DNA from: Rhizobium sp. ASV8
GTDB lineage: Bacteria > Pseudomonadota > Alphaproteobacteria > Rhizobiales > Rhizobiaceae
Assembly: GCF_016429255.1 (NCBI RefSeq)
Contig: NZ_JAELUG010000025.1
Span: forward strand, 1-62,281
DNA length: 62,281 nt
Direction: 5' to 3'
Under the pieces are notes generated by a model that did no database searches, was not told where the DNA came from, and saw nothing but the letters and a program-made list of their open reading frames with translations. Within the stretch, counting starts at the first letter, position 1, and every line of letters starts with the position of its first letter. Shown here in pieces: positions 8,996 to 17,793 of the stretch. Made by a program: the position numbers and the translations under genes.

Positions 8996-10747
8996 TCAAT
9001 GCGATGGCTGCTTACGCTGCAGGATCTCCATGGTCAGGAAAAGCAGCGTTACGATTGCCAGAATGACCGTCGACGCCGCCGCAAGGGTCGGACTGACCTG
9101 CATGAACACGTCATCCCACAGCTGCTTCGGCAAGGTGGTCACGAACCCGCCACCAACAAAGAGGACGATGGTCAGCTCCTCGAAGGATTCGAGGAAGCCG
9201 GTGATGAAGCCGACGACGAGCGACACGCTGACGAGCGGCAGGGTGACGCGCCGTATAACCTGAAACCGGTTGCCTCCCAGTGTCGCAGCCGCCTCGTCGA
9301 GCCGCCAGTCATGTCCCTTGAAGGCCGTCACCATGACGACAAAGACGATTGGCAGCGCGATGACGGTATGGCCGAGGATGATGGCGAGGTTGGTCGCCAC
9401 CAGCGACATGCTGGCGAAGAGGTAGAACATCGCGATCGCAATAACCAATTGCGGCACGATCATCGGTGCGGTGAACATCAGAAAGGCGGCGTTCGATATT
9501 CGTCCCTTGGAGCGTGCCGTTGCGAATGCGGCCGATGTGGCAAGGGCGAGCGTCAGCGCCGCAGTCGCGAGACCGATCCCGAAGGAGCGCAACGTTGCCA
9601 TTCGCCAGAGCGGTGATTGCCAATACTCGGCGAACCAGCGAAAGCTGAAGCCTGACGGAGGAAAGGAGAGGAACGTACTGCTGGTAAAGGCCATGGGAAC
9701 GACGGCCAGGATCGGCAGCAGCAGCACGGCGATCAAGAGCCAGCAATAGATCGGCAGAATTCTCTTTGGGGACGGAAGCGGCAGATACCGCTCGCAGGCT
9801 GCGAAGAAGGAGCCGAGCAGCGCCACGAATGCCAGGCCAATCCGCCGTCTGCGCGTCTGTTCCTTCAGCGCCGAGCTGCTACCCATGGCCGACGACAGCG
9901 AAAACAACCAATCGCAGACGAAGACGGCAAGCATGGTCATGAGTGTAAGCAGGACGGCAAGCGCGCTGCCCATCCGCCAGTTTTGATAGGAGTTGATCTG
10001 CTCGATGACCAGCTGGCCGATCATGGTCTGAGCGGGGCCGCCGAGCAGCGCTGGCGTGATGAAGAACGAAAGCGCCACAATGAAAACCAGCAGGCCGGCG
10101 GTTGCCACGCCGCGTACAGTGAGCGGAAAGTAGACGCGCCAGAACGTCTGCGCGCCGCCTGCACCCAATGTCCGGGCCGCCGAGATGAGGCTGCGGTTTA
10201 CCGCATTGAGAACGGGAAACATGATGATGACGGCAAGCGGCAACAGCGTATGTGTCATCGCAAACACCACGGTGCCTCGGTTGAACAGCAGGTTCCCTCC
10301 CCCTGGTATGCCCAGATAGTGCAGCAGGCTGGAGAACGGGCCGTTGCGGCCGAGCAGGACGAGCCAGGCAAAGTTCTTGACCAGCGAACTCGTCCAGAAA
10401 GGCGTCAGTATGAGGACGAGAAGCCGCCTCTGCCGTACAGGCGACTGATGGGCGATCCAATAGGCAAGCGGATAGCCGAGTACGAGGCTCCATACCGTCA
10501 CCTCGACAGCCATCCCTGCCGTGCCGAGCAAGATCCGCCGGTAGACCGGCGTCTCCAGCAACTGCCTGAAAGCGCCGATGCTGAGGCTGCCGCCCGGGTC
10601 GACGAATGCCATAGACACGAGCCGCAGCGTCGGCCAAAGGAAGAATACCGCCAGGAACAGGAAACCTGGGAGGAACAGCCAAGCCGCGCGTGGCCGCCAT
10701 GCACCGAAGAGCCCGGCGCGAACCGGATGTACAGATGATACGGTCAT
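8996..10747 (-). CDS. Fused two-domain ABC transporter permease (polyamine/iron-type)
   Basis: A 583-aa inner-membrane protein holding two binding-protein-dependent permease domains in one chain, as in PotBC-type or FbpB/ThiP-type importers. The first half contains an EAA-like loop SAARTLGAGGAQTFWRVYFP near residues 190-212. The second half starts around residue 330 (ILPIYCWLLIAVLLLPILAV) and has LDEAAATLGGNRFQVIRRV near 500-520. Each half has about six hydrophobic segments. It is last in a minus-strand operon after the monooxygenase (13 bp gap). With the ATPase and binding protein encoded upstream it forms a complete importer. Confidence 0.87.
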   Translation of the reverse strand: MTVSSVHPVRAGLFGAWRPRAAWLFLPGFLFLAVFFLWPTLRLVSMAFVDPGGSLSIGAFRQLLETPVYRRILLGTAGMAVEVTVWSLVLGYPLAYWIAHQSPVRQRRLLVLILTPFWTSSLVKNFAWLVLLGRNGPFSSLLHYLGIPGGGNLLFNRGTVVFAMTHTLLPLAVIIMFPVLNAVNRSLISAARTLGAGGAQTFWRVYFPLTVRGVATAGLLVFIVALSFFITPALLGGPAQTMIGQLVIEQINSYQNWRMGSALAVLLTLMTMLAVFVCDWLFSLSSAMGSSSALKEQTRRRRIGLAFVALLGSFFAACERYLPLPSPKRILPIYCWLLIAVLLLPILAVVPMAFTSSTFLSFPPSGFSFRWFAEYWQSPLWRMATLRSFGIGLATAALTLALATSAAFATARSKGRISNAAFLMFTAPMIVPQLVIAIAMFYLFASMSLVATNLAIILGHTVIALPIVFVVMVTAFKGHDWRLDEAAATLGGNRFQVIRRVTLPLVSVSLVVGFITGFLESFEELTIVLFVGGGFVTTLPKQLWDDVFMQVSPTLAAASTVILAIVTLLFLTMEILQRKQPSH

Positions 10748-10760
10748 GAGGCGGCTTTCA

Positions 10761-12122
10761 TCATGAGACCATCTTGTCGCGTGTGCGCGACGGGTGCGGA
10801 TTGGCGCGATGTTTCAGGCCAAGGCGGTCCCGCAAGGTTTGACCCGTATATTCCGTTCGTGTCCGACCGCGCCGCTGAAGCTCCGGCACGACCAGTTCAA
10901 CAAAATCATTGAGATCGCTCGGCAATGTATTGAAAAGAAGCATGAATCCGTCACCAGCTCCGGTATCGATCCATTCTTCGAGAAGATCGGCGATCTCCGT
11001 CGGCGTCCCGCAGATGGGCGCCGTGCCATAATCGTAGAGCTGGTAGATTTCTCGTAGCGTCTTGGTGGGATGGGCAAGGATGAGAGCTCGCAACCTTTCG
11101 AAGAAGCCCTTCTCGCGATTGGTCGTCTGCGGGATGACGCCGGGCGGAATAGGTTCGTCGAGCGGTAGCCCAGCCAGATCGACGCCAAGCTGCTCGCTCA
11201 GCATCTTGATGCCGACATCGGGGTGAATGAGCGATTGCAGCAGATGATACTTATCGACCGCTTCCTGACGGGTCTTGCCAATGCTGCAGCGAAGGCTCGC
11301 CAGAACCTTCAGCTCGCTCGGATCCCGTCCATAACGGGCCATCCGGCCCTTGAGGTCGGAGTAGAAGGCGCGCGAAGCCTCCAGGTCTCCGGCAGCTGAG
11401 AAGACCACATCGGCGGTTTCAGCGGCCAGTTCCTTGCCGTCACCGGACGCGCCGGCCTGAATGATGACCGGATGCCCCTGCGGGGGCCGGGCCTGGTTGA
11501 GAGCGCCATGAACGGTAAAATACTTGCCCTTGAAATCGACCGGGTGCTGTTTGGCAGGATCGAAGCTGGAGGATTGCTGCCGATCGTAGATGAAGGCGTC
11601 GTCTTCCCAGCTATCCCAATAGGCCTTGACGATCTCGACGCTTTCGCGCGCCTTTTCGTAGCGCTCATTGTGCGGCGGCAGTCGATCGAGCCCAAAGTTG
11701 CGAGGGGCGTAGTCGTTGGATGACGTCACGACGTTCCACGCGGCACGACCATTGGAAATATGATCGAGCGACGCGAACTGGCGGGCGATATTGTATGGTT
11801 CGAAAAAGCTGGTCGATACTGTTGCGCCAAGGCCGATGTGAGAGGTCTCCCCGGCCAGTCTGGCAAGCAAGGTCATCGGCTCGAGCACGTTCATGAACTT
11901 GGGCCAGCGCCGCCAGATGTCCAATTGGTCGGTCCGGGCCGCCGGCGTATCGGCGACGAAGAACAGGTCGATCTTCGCCGCTTCGGCAACGCGAGCCATC
12001 TCGATCATACGGTCGATCTTGCCGGCTTGCCCCGTGACGGCGGCGGGATGCAGCCAGCCTGCGGGGTGGAAGCCGTCTCCGTCGATCAACACAGCGAGTG
12101 GAAACGTAGATTTTCGCGACAT
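10761..12122 (-). CDS. FMN-dependent monooxygenase, NtaA/SnaA/DszA (SoxA) type
   Basis: A 453-aa luciferase-like flavin monooxygenase of the nitrilotriacetate monooxygenase/DszA group, which uses FMNH2 from a separate reductase to oxidise small organic substrates. Typical blocks are the N-terminal MIEMARVAEAAKIDLFFVAD, then HIGLGATVSTSFFEPYNIAR, SNGRAAWNVVTSSNDYAPRN and HPVIIQAGASGDGKELAA. The C-terminal part contains GTPTEIADLLEEWIDTGAGD. It sits between the binding-protein and permease genes, an order that ties the imported solute to this enzyme. The flavin reductase encoded at 15906 is the probable partner. The substrate, possibly a sulfur compound or amino-polycarboxylate, is unknown. Confidence 0.88.
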   Translation of the reverse strand: MSRKSTFPLAVLIDGDGFHPAGWLHPAAVTGQAGKIDRMIEMARVAEAAKIDLFFVADTPAARTDQLDIWRRWPKFMNVLEPMTLLARLAGETSHIGLGATVSTSFFEPYNIARQFASLDHISNGRAAWNVVTSSNDYAPRNFGLDRLPPHNERYEKARESVEIVKAYWDSWEDDAFIYDRQQSSSFDPAKQHPVDFKGKYFTVHGALNQARPPQGHPVIIQAGASGDGKELAAETADVVFSAAGDLEASRAFYSDLKGRMARYGRDPSELKVLASLRCSIGKTRQEAVDKYHLLQSLIHPDVGIKMLSEQLGVDLAGLPLDEPIPPGVIPQTTNREKGFFERLRALILAHPTKTLREIYQLYDYGTAPICGTPTEIADLLEEWIDTGAGDGFMLLFNTLPSDLNDFVELVVPELQRRGRTRTEYTGQTLRDRLGLKHRANPHPSRTRDKMVS

Positions 12123-12233
12123 TGGATATCCTTTCGGCAGTCAATTCGGCACAGATGATCCGGCGACGGCGGCTCTCGCCGTCGCCTTGTTTTAAGGCTG
12201 CAGTCGCAGCGATAGAGACGAGGACGCTTTGGC

Positions 12234-13304
12234 TTAGATCGCCAGCTGCCACTCCTTGAAACGCTTGTCGGAGGCTTCGAAATTATCGGCCCACCAGCTA
12301 TTGTTCGTGGCGACGAGGTCGGGGAGATTTTCGGCGCTTGTCGGCAACAGGGCCGCCTGCTCGGGTTTCATGAGAGCAAAGGCCTTGCTGTTGGTCGGGC
12401 CATTGGCGACAAGGGAGGAGTAGGCCGCCTGACGATCGGCGCGGGAGTAGAACTGTATGTAGGCCTGCGCCTGCTCCAGTCGGGGAGTGCCCAGCGGAAT
12501 GCCGAGACCGTCGCAGGAATAAGTGCCGTTCCACACGATCTTGATCGGTGCGCCCGATGCCTTCACTTCGGCTGCACGAGAAGACCAGGCATTGGACATG
12601 TCCACCTCGCCGTTCTGAAGGATCTGCGAGTTCTGCGCGCCATTGCCCCACCAGATCGCGACCGATTTCTTGATCTTGTCGAGCGAAGCCAAGGCCCGAT
12701 CGACATCGATGGGATAGAGATCTTTCGGGGCGACCCCATCGGCGACGAGCGCATGTTCGAATACGCCGATGGCATCGCGCGAAAGGCCGCGCCGCCCAGG
12801 AAACTTGTCCAGGTTCCAGAAATCCGGCCAAGTGATCGGCCCCTTGTCGCCGAAGACATCGGTTCGGTAAGCCATCGTGTCGGCGAAGACGGAATAGCCG
12901 AGCCAGTTGTCGGCAATCATGCCGCTGATGATTTCGCCGTTTGGGTCCTTTACGCCGATGGGCGCCAGATAATTCTTGCCGCTGGTCAGCTTGAGAACGT
13001 GCGAGGTGTCCATGGAGCAAACATCCCAGATGAAGCTCTTGGTATCGACGAGCAGCTTGAACTGGGTGACCGGATCGGTATCGTGGGCAACATGTACGAC
13101 CTTAATGCCGGTCTCCGCTTCGAAGGGCTCGCTGAACGCCTTTTTCATGGCCTCGGAACTTGAGCCGCCGTAATCGGCGACGACGATCTGGCCGGTCGCG
13201 GCGCGGGCACGACTCGTGAAAACTGCAGGCGTGGCGAGACCGACGGCCCCCGCCGCGGTGAGCTGCAGAAACGAGCGTCTGGTTGGCGTAGTCGATAATG
13301 GCAT
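12234..13304 (-). CDS. ABC transporter substrate-binding protein (PotD-like, Tat signal)
   Basis: A 356-aa periplasmic binding protein of the spermidine/putrescine-like group (extracellular solute-binding family 1). The N-terminus has a twin-arginine-type signal, TRRSFLQLTAAGAVGLATP, cleaved after SRARA. The mature part begins GQIVVADYGGSSSEAMKKAF and contains GYSVFADTMAYRTDVFG and FPGRRGLSRDAIGVFEHALV, blocks found in PotD-like proteins. It is second in the minus-strand operon, between the ATPase (36 bp upstream) and the monooxygenase. The name does not imply polyamine transport: this family also binds opines, iron and other solutes. Confidence 0.87.
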   Translation of the reverse strand: MPLSTTPTRRSFLQLTAAGAVGLATPAVFTSRARAATGQIVVADYGGSSSEAMKKAFSEPFEAETGIKVVHVAHDTDPVTQFKLLVDTKSFIWDVCSMDTSHVLKLTSGKNYLAPIGVKDPNGEIISGMIADNWLGYSVFADTMAYRTDVFGDKGPITWPDFWNLDKFPGRRGLSRDAIGVFEHALVADGVAPKDLYPIDVDRALASLDKIKKSVAIWWGNGAQNSQILQNGEVDMSNAWSSRAAEVKASGAPIKIVWNGTYSCDGLGIPLGTPRLEQAQAYIQFYSRADRQAAYSSLVANGPTNSKAFALMKPEQAALLPTSAENLPDLVATNNSWWADNFEASDKRFKEWQLAI

Positions 13305-13340
13305 GGTTTCTCCCTCCGGTTGTCGACATGTTCCATGTCG

Positions 13341-14495
13341 TTATTTGCTTTGTGCTTTATCTCGCCCCTGCCGGCGCACCACTCTGGCGTTGCGGCTTTC
13401 CCAGCGAACATGGAGCTGCTCGCCAAGGCTATGGGGCTCCAGGCCAGCGGGCTGCCGGATCGTCAGCACCGTGCCGCTCGCCAGCTTGACAAGAAGTCTC
13501 CTTTCCGAGCCGGCATAGACCTGCTCGATCAGGGTGCCCGACAGCAGACCGTTGGCGGCGTCCGTGATCGATACGTGCTCGGGCCTTACGATCAGTGAGA
13601 CCTCTTCGCCGGGATTGCAGTCACAACCGGCCGAAGGGGGCAGATTACCGTCTTCGGTCGCGATGGTTCCGACCGACGTCATGGTGCCGCGGAGGATGTT
13701 GGAGATGCCGATAAAATCGGCGGCAAATTCTGTATCCGGCCGTTCGTAAAGATCCTCCGGGGTGCCGATCTGCTCGATGCCGCCGTTGTTCATGAGGCAA
13801 ATGCGGTCGGAGAGCGCCAGCGCCTCTTCCTGATCGTGCGTCACGAAGATAATGGTGGATCCGGTCTCTCGGTGTATCCGCTTGACCTCGATCTGCATGG
13901 CTTCACGTAGCTTCCGATCGAGCGCAGACAGCGATTCATCCATGAGCAAAATCGATGGTTCATAGACGAGGCAACGCGCAAGCGCGACGCGCTGTTGCTG
14001 CCCTCCGGAAAGTTCGGAGGCAAAACGATGCTGGAACCCGTCGAGGCCGACCATGGCAAGCGCGGCGCGCGTCTTGCTCGAGATCTCCTTGCTCGCGACC
14101 CTCCGCATCTGCAGCGGAAAGGCGATATTTTCCTCCACCGTCAGATGCGGAAACAGGGAATAGTTTTGGAAGACCACGCCGATACCGCGGCGGTGGGCCG
14201 GTACATCCGTCTGGTCCCGACCGTCGATAAAAAGACTGCCGACCGAGGGAGACACGAGACCAGAGATCAATTGCAGCAACGTCGTCTTGCCTGAACCGGA
14301 TGGCCCGAGCAGCGTAAGTAACTCCCCGGGGCGTACCTGCAAGTCTAGCGGCCTGAGCGCTGTAACGCTGCCATAGGACTTGCCGATCCCCCTTGCCTCC
14401 AGCTTGGGAACAATGGGCGAAATATTGATCAAAGTTGCCGCTTGCAGTGTAGTTGACCGCACGTTTCCAAGTTCCTCCTCAGCGCGGCTCGCCAC
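13341..14495 (-). CDS. ABC transporter ATP-binding protein (PotA-like)
   Basis: A 384-aa ATPase that drives the adjacent importer. It has Walker A GPSGSGKTT, Q-loop region VFQNYSLFPHLTVEENIAFP, signature LSGGQQQRVALARCL, Walker B ILLMDESLSALD (Ser where Pro is common) and the switch VTHDQEEALALSD. A C-terminal TOBE-type regulatory domain follows from about residue 270 (SLIVRPEHVSI). It is the first gene of the minus-strand operon. About 170 bp upstream is an element shared with the promoter region of the flavin reductase. The exact start is uncertain; a start nearer PKLEARGIGKSYG would also give a complete domain. Confidence 0.88.
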   Translation of the reverse strand: MASRAEEELGNVRSTTLQAATLINISPIVPKLEARGIGKSYGSVTALRPLDLQVRPGELLTLLGPSGSGKTTLLQLISGLVSPSVGSLFIDGRDQTDVPAHRRGIGVVFQNYSLFPHLTVEENIAFPLQMRRVASKEISSKTRAALAMVGLDGFQHRFASELSGGQQQRVALARCLVYEPSILLMDESLSALDRKLREAMQIEVKRIHRETGSTIIFVTHDQEEALALSDRICLMNNGGIEQIGTPEDLYERPDTEFAADFIGISNILRGTMTSVGTIATEDGNLPPSAGCDCNPGEEVSLIVRPEHVSITDAANGLLSGTLIEQVYAGSERRLLVKLASGTVLTIRQPAGLEPHSLGEQLHVRWESRNARVVRRQGRDKAQSK

Positions 14496-14665
14496 TTCTT
14501 TCCCCAGGCAGCGATACCGGCGTGTTCAGTCATCCTCGGGAGAGGTTCGTAAACCGCCGCCCGTAAGGTACAGAAAAATCCAGATCTCTTGATCGCGTTG
14601 CGCTCTTGTCGTTCTCAGCGATTGATCTGCTATGAATGGATATGTTGGTAGCGCACTTAATCGCA

Positions 14666-14697
14666 AAAAGAGATTGTTTGCAATATCGATAATTGAG
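14666..14697 (-). promoter_or_regulatory. Shared element upstream of the ABC/monooxygenase operon
   Basis: Read on the minus strand the sequence is CTCAATT, ATC, GATATTG, CAAAC, AATCTCTTTT. The same blocks in the same order and orientation relative to transcription occur at 15740-15768 before the flavin reductase, without the three-base ATC. TTGCAA (minus strand) could serve as a -35 with a poor, short-spaced -10, consistent with an activated promoter. It lies between the divergent LysR gene and the ATPase gene, so LysR binding is the natural inference. Confidence 0.55.
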
Positions 14698-14736
14698 AAA
14701 AAAGAATGAATGAGAACGTGAGTCGAGAGGGTAGAC

Positions 14737-15684
14737 ATGTTGACGTTCAAACAGCTCGAAGCCTTGTACTGGATCGGCACGCTCGGCAGCTTCGAAGCCG
14801 CCGCCCAGCACCTCGACACGTCTCAATCTGCGATATCGAAGCGAATTCAAGAACTTGAAGCAAGTTTCGGAGTTGCCATCTTTGATCGAAGCAGGCGCGT
14901 CGCGCAGCTCACGCCGAAGGGGGTCGAAATGCTGGAGCTGGCGGCGGGGCTGCTGGAGCAGAAGAATCGGTTCGCCGAGCGCTTCAGCGCGCCCGATTTG
15001 ATCGAGCGCCGTCTGCGAATCGGCGCAACGGAAGCCTGCGCAATGACTTGGCTTGGCGATTTCACCGGCCGCCTGCGCTCCGCTTTTGCCAAGATCACTT
15101 TGGAACTGGTTATCGATTCATCGACCGTGCTGGCGCAGAAACTGACGGATGGCCAGCTCGATCTTGCCGTCATGCCGGATGGTTTGACCGATCCGCGTTT
15201 CCAGGTCGTGCCCGTGGGATCATCGCAATGGGCTTGGGCATGCGCGACCGGACTTGCCGTTGGCGACGGCAGAATCAGCATGCGCGAGCTTGCCAAACAC
15301 ACGATCCTGTTGCGCGCCGACCCCGCATCGGAAATGTTGATCGGCACTACCCTGCGTAATGCCGGTGTGGCAACCTCCAATATTATGGCCGCCGGCAATT
15401 TCCTGGCGCTTATCAGCATGCTCATTGGTGGTGCCGGCGTAAGCGCCCTGCCGACATTCTTTTTCGACGCCAATTTTGCCGGAAACGCGATCCGGCGGAT
15501 CGACGTGGTCGAACAGGTGCCGGATCTCACTTATTTGGCCGTATATCCGGCCGTAAATGCCAGCCCCATCCTGAAATCGGTTGTGAAACTGATGCAGGAG
15601 AGCTGCGACTTCTCGAAGGCCTACGGCGCCTGGGATCCTGGGGCTGAGGAGGTGCCGGTGCCAGCTAGGTCCAAGGACGCATGA
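14737..15684 (+). CDS. LysR-family transcriptional regulator
   Basis: A 315-aa LysR-type regulator. The N-terminal winged helix-turn-helix reads FKQLEALYWIGTLGSFEAAA followed by HLDTSQSAISKRIQELEASF. The effector-binding domain begins about residue 88 (RRLRIGATEACAMTWLGDF) and runs to the C-terminus. It is divergent from the ABC/monooxygenase operon and lies before the flavin reductase, the typical position of a local activator. The two copies of the CTCAATT/GATATTG/AATCTCTTTT element flank it and are its most likely targets. Confidence 0.9.
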   Translation: MLTFKQLEALYWIGTLGSFEAAAQHLDTSQSAISKRIQELEASFGVAIFDRSRRVAQLTPKGVEMLELAAGLLEQKNRFAERFSAPDLIERRLRIGATEACAMTWLGDFTGRLRSAFAKITLELVIDSSTVLAQKLTDGQLDLAVMPDGLTDPRFQVVPVGSSQWAWACATGLAVGDGRISMRELAKHTILLRADPASEMLIGTTLRNAGVATSNIMAAGNFLALISMLIGGAGVSALPTFFFDANFAGNAIRRIDVVEQVPDLTYLAVYPAVNASPILKSVVKLMQESCDFSKAYGAWDPGAEEVPVPARSKDA

Positions 15685-15739
15685 GCTGAAGGAATGAGAT
15701 CTATGAATATCACGATGACATCAATCATTCTTTTTATTC

Positions 15740-15768
15740 CTCAATTGATATTGAAATAAATCTCTTTT
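15740..15768 (+). promoter_or_regulatory. Shared element upstream of the flavin reductase
   Basis: CTCAATT, GATATTG, AAATA, AATCTCTTTT: the second copy of the element found at 14666-14697 before the ABC/monooxygenase operon, pointing toward the flavin reductase. TTGAAA with TAATAT 14 bp downstream could be a short-spaced promoter. The two copies suggest one regulator (the LysR protein) switches importer, monooxygenase and reductase together. Confidence 0.55.
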
Positions 15769-15905
15769 GGTAATATTGAGGATGAAGGAGCAGTTCTAGG
15801 ATGAACAGCGGGCGAAGGCGACAGCCGTCGCCGAATTCGTAAAATGCTTCATCGAGACAATGGATTGTCCCAGGAAGTACAGCAAACCCAGCAAAGGTAG
15901 GCGCC

Positions 15906-16394
15906 ATGTCATTCATGCCGGATTCTCGTCTTTTCCGCGAAACCGTGGGGCACTATGCCTCCGGCATCACGGTCATCGCCGGCATATCGGAGGGGCAACC
16001 GGTAGGATTTACCTGCCAGTCGTTCCATAGCCTCTCGCTGGAGCCGCCCTTAGTCTCCTTCAGCGTCATGCACAGCTCGACGAGTTGGCCGAAGATCCGA
16101 GCTGCGGGCACTTTTTCGGTCAATATTCTAGCGTCGGGACAAAGGGAAATTTCCAATGCCTTCGCGCGCTCCGGAGGTGACAAGTGGCAAGGCGTCGCCT
16201 GGAGCGGAACGTCTTCGGGCAATCCGGTCATCGAAGGATCTCTCGCTTGGGTCGATTGCACGCTTTACGAGGAACATCTAGCCGGCGACCATCGCATCGT
16301 GATCGGGCTGGTGAACGATATGAGCGCTGCTCAGCCGGACAAAGATCAGCAGCCCCTGATATTCTTCAAGGGCCGGTATATCGAACCGGCATAA
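15906..16394 (+). CDS. Flavin reductase (FMN reductase component of a two-component monooxygenase)
   Basis: A 162-aa protein of the flavin reductase-like domain family (HpaC/DszD/NtaB type), which reduces FMN with NAD(P)H and passes it to a monooxygenase. It starts MSFMPDSRLFRETVGHYASG. Then come the flavin-binding core GITVIAGISEGQPVGFTCQS, the block FHSLSLEPPLVSFSVM and the NDMSAAQ C-terminal region. It follows the LysR gene and is expected to serve the FMN monooxygenase at 10761-12122. Length is normal for the family. Confidence 0.9.
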   Translation: MSFMPDSRLFRETVGHYASGITVIAGISEGQPVGFTCQSFHSLSLEPPLVSFSVMHSSTSWPKIRAAGTFSVNILASGQREISNAFARSGGDKWQGVAWSGTSSGNPVIEGSLAWVDCTLYEEHLAGDHRIVIGLVNDMSAAQPDKDQQPLIFFKGRYIEPA

Positions 16395-16460
16395 TCCGGA
16401 CAATGAAGAGCGGAAACGCCGTTCTTCGCAGAGCAGGATATGGCGCCTGCCTGAGACAAA

Positions 16461-16484
16461 CGGAGCGCCAATTCAGGCGCTCCG
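16461..16484. terminator. Hairpin between convergent genes
   Basis: CGGAGCGCC (16461-16469) pairs perfectly with GGCGCTCCG (16476-16484) around a six-base loop. It lies between the flavin reductase stop and the SRPBCC stop. The following bases (CCATCCATTTCTC) are only moderately T-rich, so termination is likely but not certain. Confidence 0.6.
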
Positions 16485-16511
16485 CCATCCATTTCTCATG
16501 GCGTCGATCTA

Positions 16512-16949
16512 TTACTTGCCGATCTTTGCCTGAAGGGCCGCCCAACCCGCAGCGAAGACGTGCGTGGAGACGATTTCGACGTATTTTCCCGCATCCTCCG
16601 GTTCCTCATCGAATATCGCTGTCCATTCCGCGAATGTCCGGTTCCCTTCCGTGATCGGGAGCAGCCTTATGCCGGCTATGTAATTCTTCACCGGAAAAGC
16701 GGGTTTCACGAAGCTGTAGGATAGCGAATGATCGACGTCGCTGAGAGCCAGCAGCTGTTCGCGCACATGCGCGCCATCCGTGAGATAAAACGAGCGGATG
16801 CAGCCGACATCGCCGCTGCTATGCCCACCCTCGATTTCGCTTCTCGCAATCGCCGGATGCCAATTCGGCAGGCCGTTGAAATCACGCACGAATTTCCACA
16901 CCGTTTCAATCGGCGCATCGATCACTGCACTTGCATATGCCTTGGCCAC
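16512..16949 (-). CDS. SRPBCC (START-like) family protein
   Basis: A 145-aa cytoplasmic protein of the SRPBCC/polyketide-cyclase superfamily, which forms a hydrophobic ligand cavity. The start is GTG at 16949 after GGAGGGG; the N-terminus AYASAVIDAPIETVWKFVRD is the typical first strand and helix. DVDHSLSYSF and NRTFAEWTAIFDEEPEDAG follow. It is the last gene of the eight-gene minus-strand operon, 9 bp after the Tm-1-like TIM-barrel gene. It may bind or convert an intermediate of that pathway. The catalytic chemistry cannot be read from the sequence. Confidence 0.82.
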   Translation of the reverse strand: MAKAYASAVIDAPIETVWKFVRDFNGLPNWHPAIARSEIEGGHSSGDVGCIRSFYLTDGAHVREQLLALSDVDHSLSYSFVKPAFPVKNYIAGIRLLPITEGNRTFAEWTAIFDEEPEDAGKYVEIVSTHVFAAGWAALQAKIGK

Positions 16950-16958
16950 ATTCCCCTC

Positions 16959-17792
16959 CTAATGTTTGATGACAAGATTTTTGAAGGCCCTCGTCTGTTC
17001 GACGAGCGCTTTTTCCACTGGCAAGCGCTCCATGCTGGAAGCGCCATAGAAACCATGGCAACCCGGGCATCGCTCCAGAATGTAGCGAGCATCCTCCGGT
17101 TCGGCGATGGGACCGCCATGGCATAGGACGATGATGTCGGGATTGACGCTCCGAGCCGCGGCGGCGATCGCATTGACCTCCTCCACGCATGCTTCCAGCG
17201 TCAACGCGGTATCGGCGCCGATCGCGCCACCGGTCGTCAGCCCCATATGGGCCACCACGATATCAGCGCCGGCTTCGGTCATCGCGCGTGCGTCGTCGGG
17301 CGAGAAGACATAGGGGGTCGTGAGCAGGTCCTTGCTGCGCGCCAGCCGCACGAGTTCCACTTCCAGCGCATAGCCCATGCCGGTCTCTTCGAGATTGGCT
17401 CGGAAGGTGCCGTCGATCAGGCCAACCGTCGGGAAATTCTGGATGCCGGCAAAACCCAGCTCCTTCAGCTCGTCAAGGAAGTGATCGAAATTGCAGAAGG
17501 GATCCGTGCCGTTCACGCCGGCAAGAACCGGGGTGTGCTTGACGACGGGTAGCACTTCGCGTGCCATGTCCAGCACGATCTCGTTGGCATTGCCATAGGC
17601 GAGAAGACCGGCCAGCGATCCCCTTCCGGCCATGCGATAACGGCCGGAATTGTAGATAACGATCAGATCGATGCCGCCGGCTTCCTCGCATTTGGCCGAA
17701 AGGCCGGTGCCGGCGCCGCCGCCGATGATGGGAATTTTCGCATCGATCTGCTGGCGGAACTTTTCCAGCAACTGACTTCTTTTGAACTTCAT
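16959..17792 (-). CDS. Tm-1-like TIM-barrel protein (PEP-hydrolase/TIM-barrel signal-transduction family)
   Basis: A 277-aa protein matching the C-terminal half of tomato Tm-1 and its bacterial relatives, annotated as phosphoenolpyruvate hydrolase family or TIM-barrel signal transduction protein. Landmarks are [70 protein letters not shown] and [12 protein letters not shown]. The start [12 protein letters not shown] at 17792 is one base after the stop of the UPF0261 gene, so the two are translationally linked. The pair probably forms one functional unit. The enzymatic activity of the bacterial proteins is not established as far as I know. Confidence 0.85.
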   Translation of the reverse strand: MKFKRSQLLEKFRQQIDAKIPIIGGGAGTGLSAKCEEAGGIDLIVIYNSGRYRMAGRGSLAGLLAYGNANEIVLDMAREVLPVVKHTPVLAGVNGTDPFCNFDHFLDELKELGFAGIQNFPTVGLIDGTFRANLEETGMGYALEVELVRLARSKDLLTTPYVFSPDDARAMTEAGADIVVAHMGLTTGGAIGADTALTLEACVEEVNAIAAAARSVNPDIIVLCHGGPIAEPEDARYILERCPGCHGFYGASSMERLPVEKALVEQTRAFKNLVIKH

Positions 17793-17793
17793 A

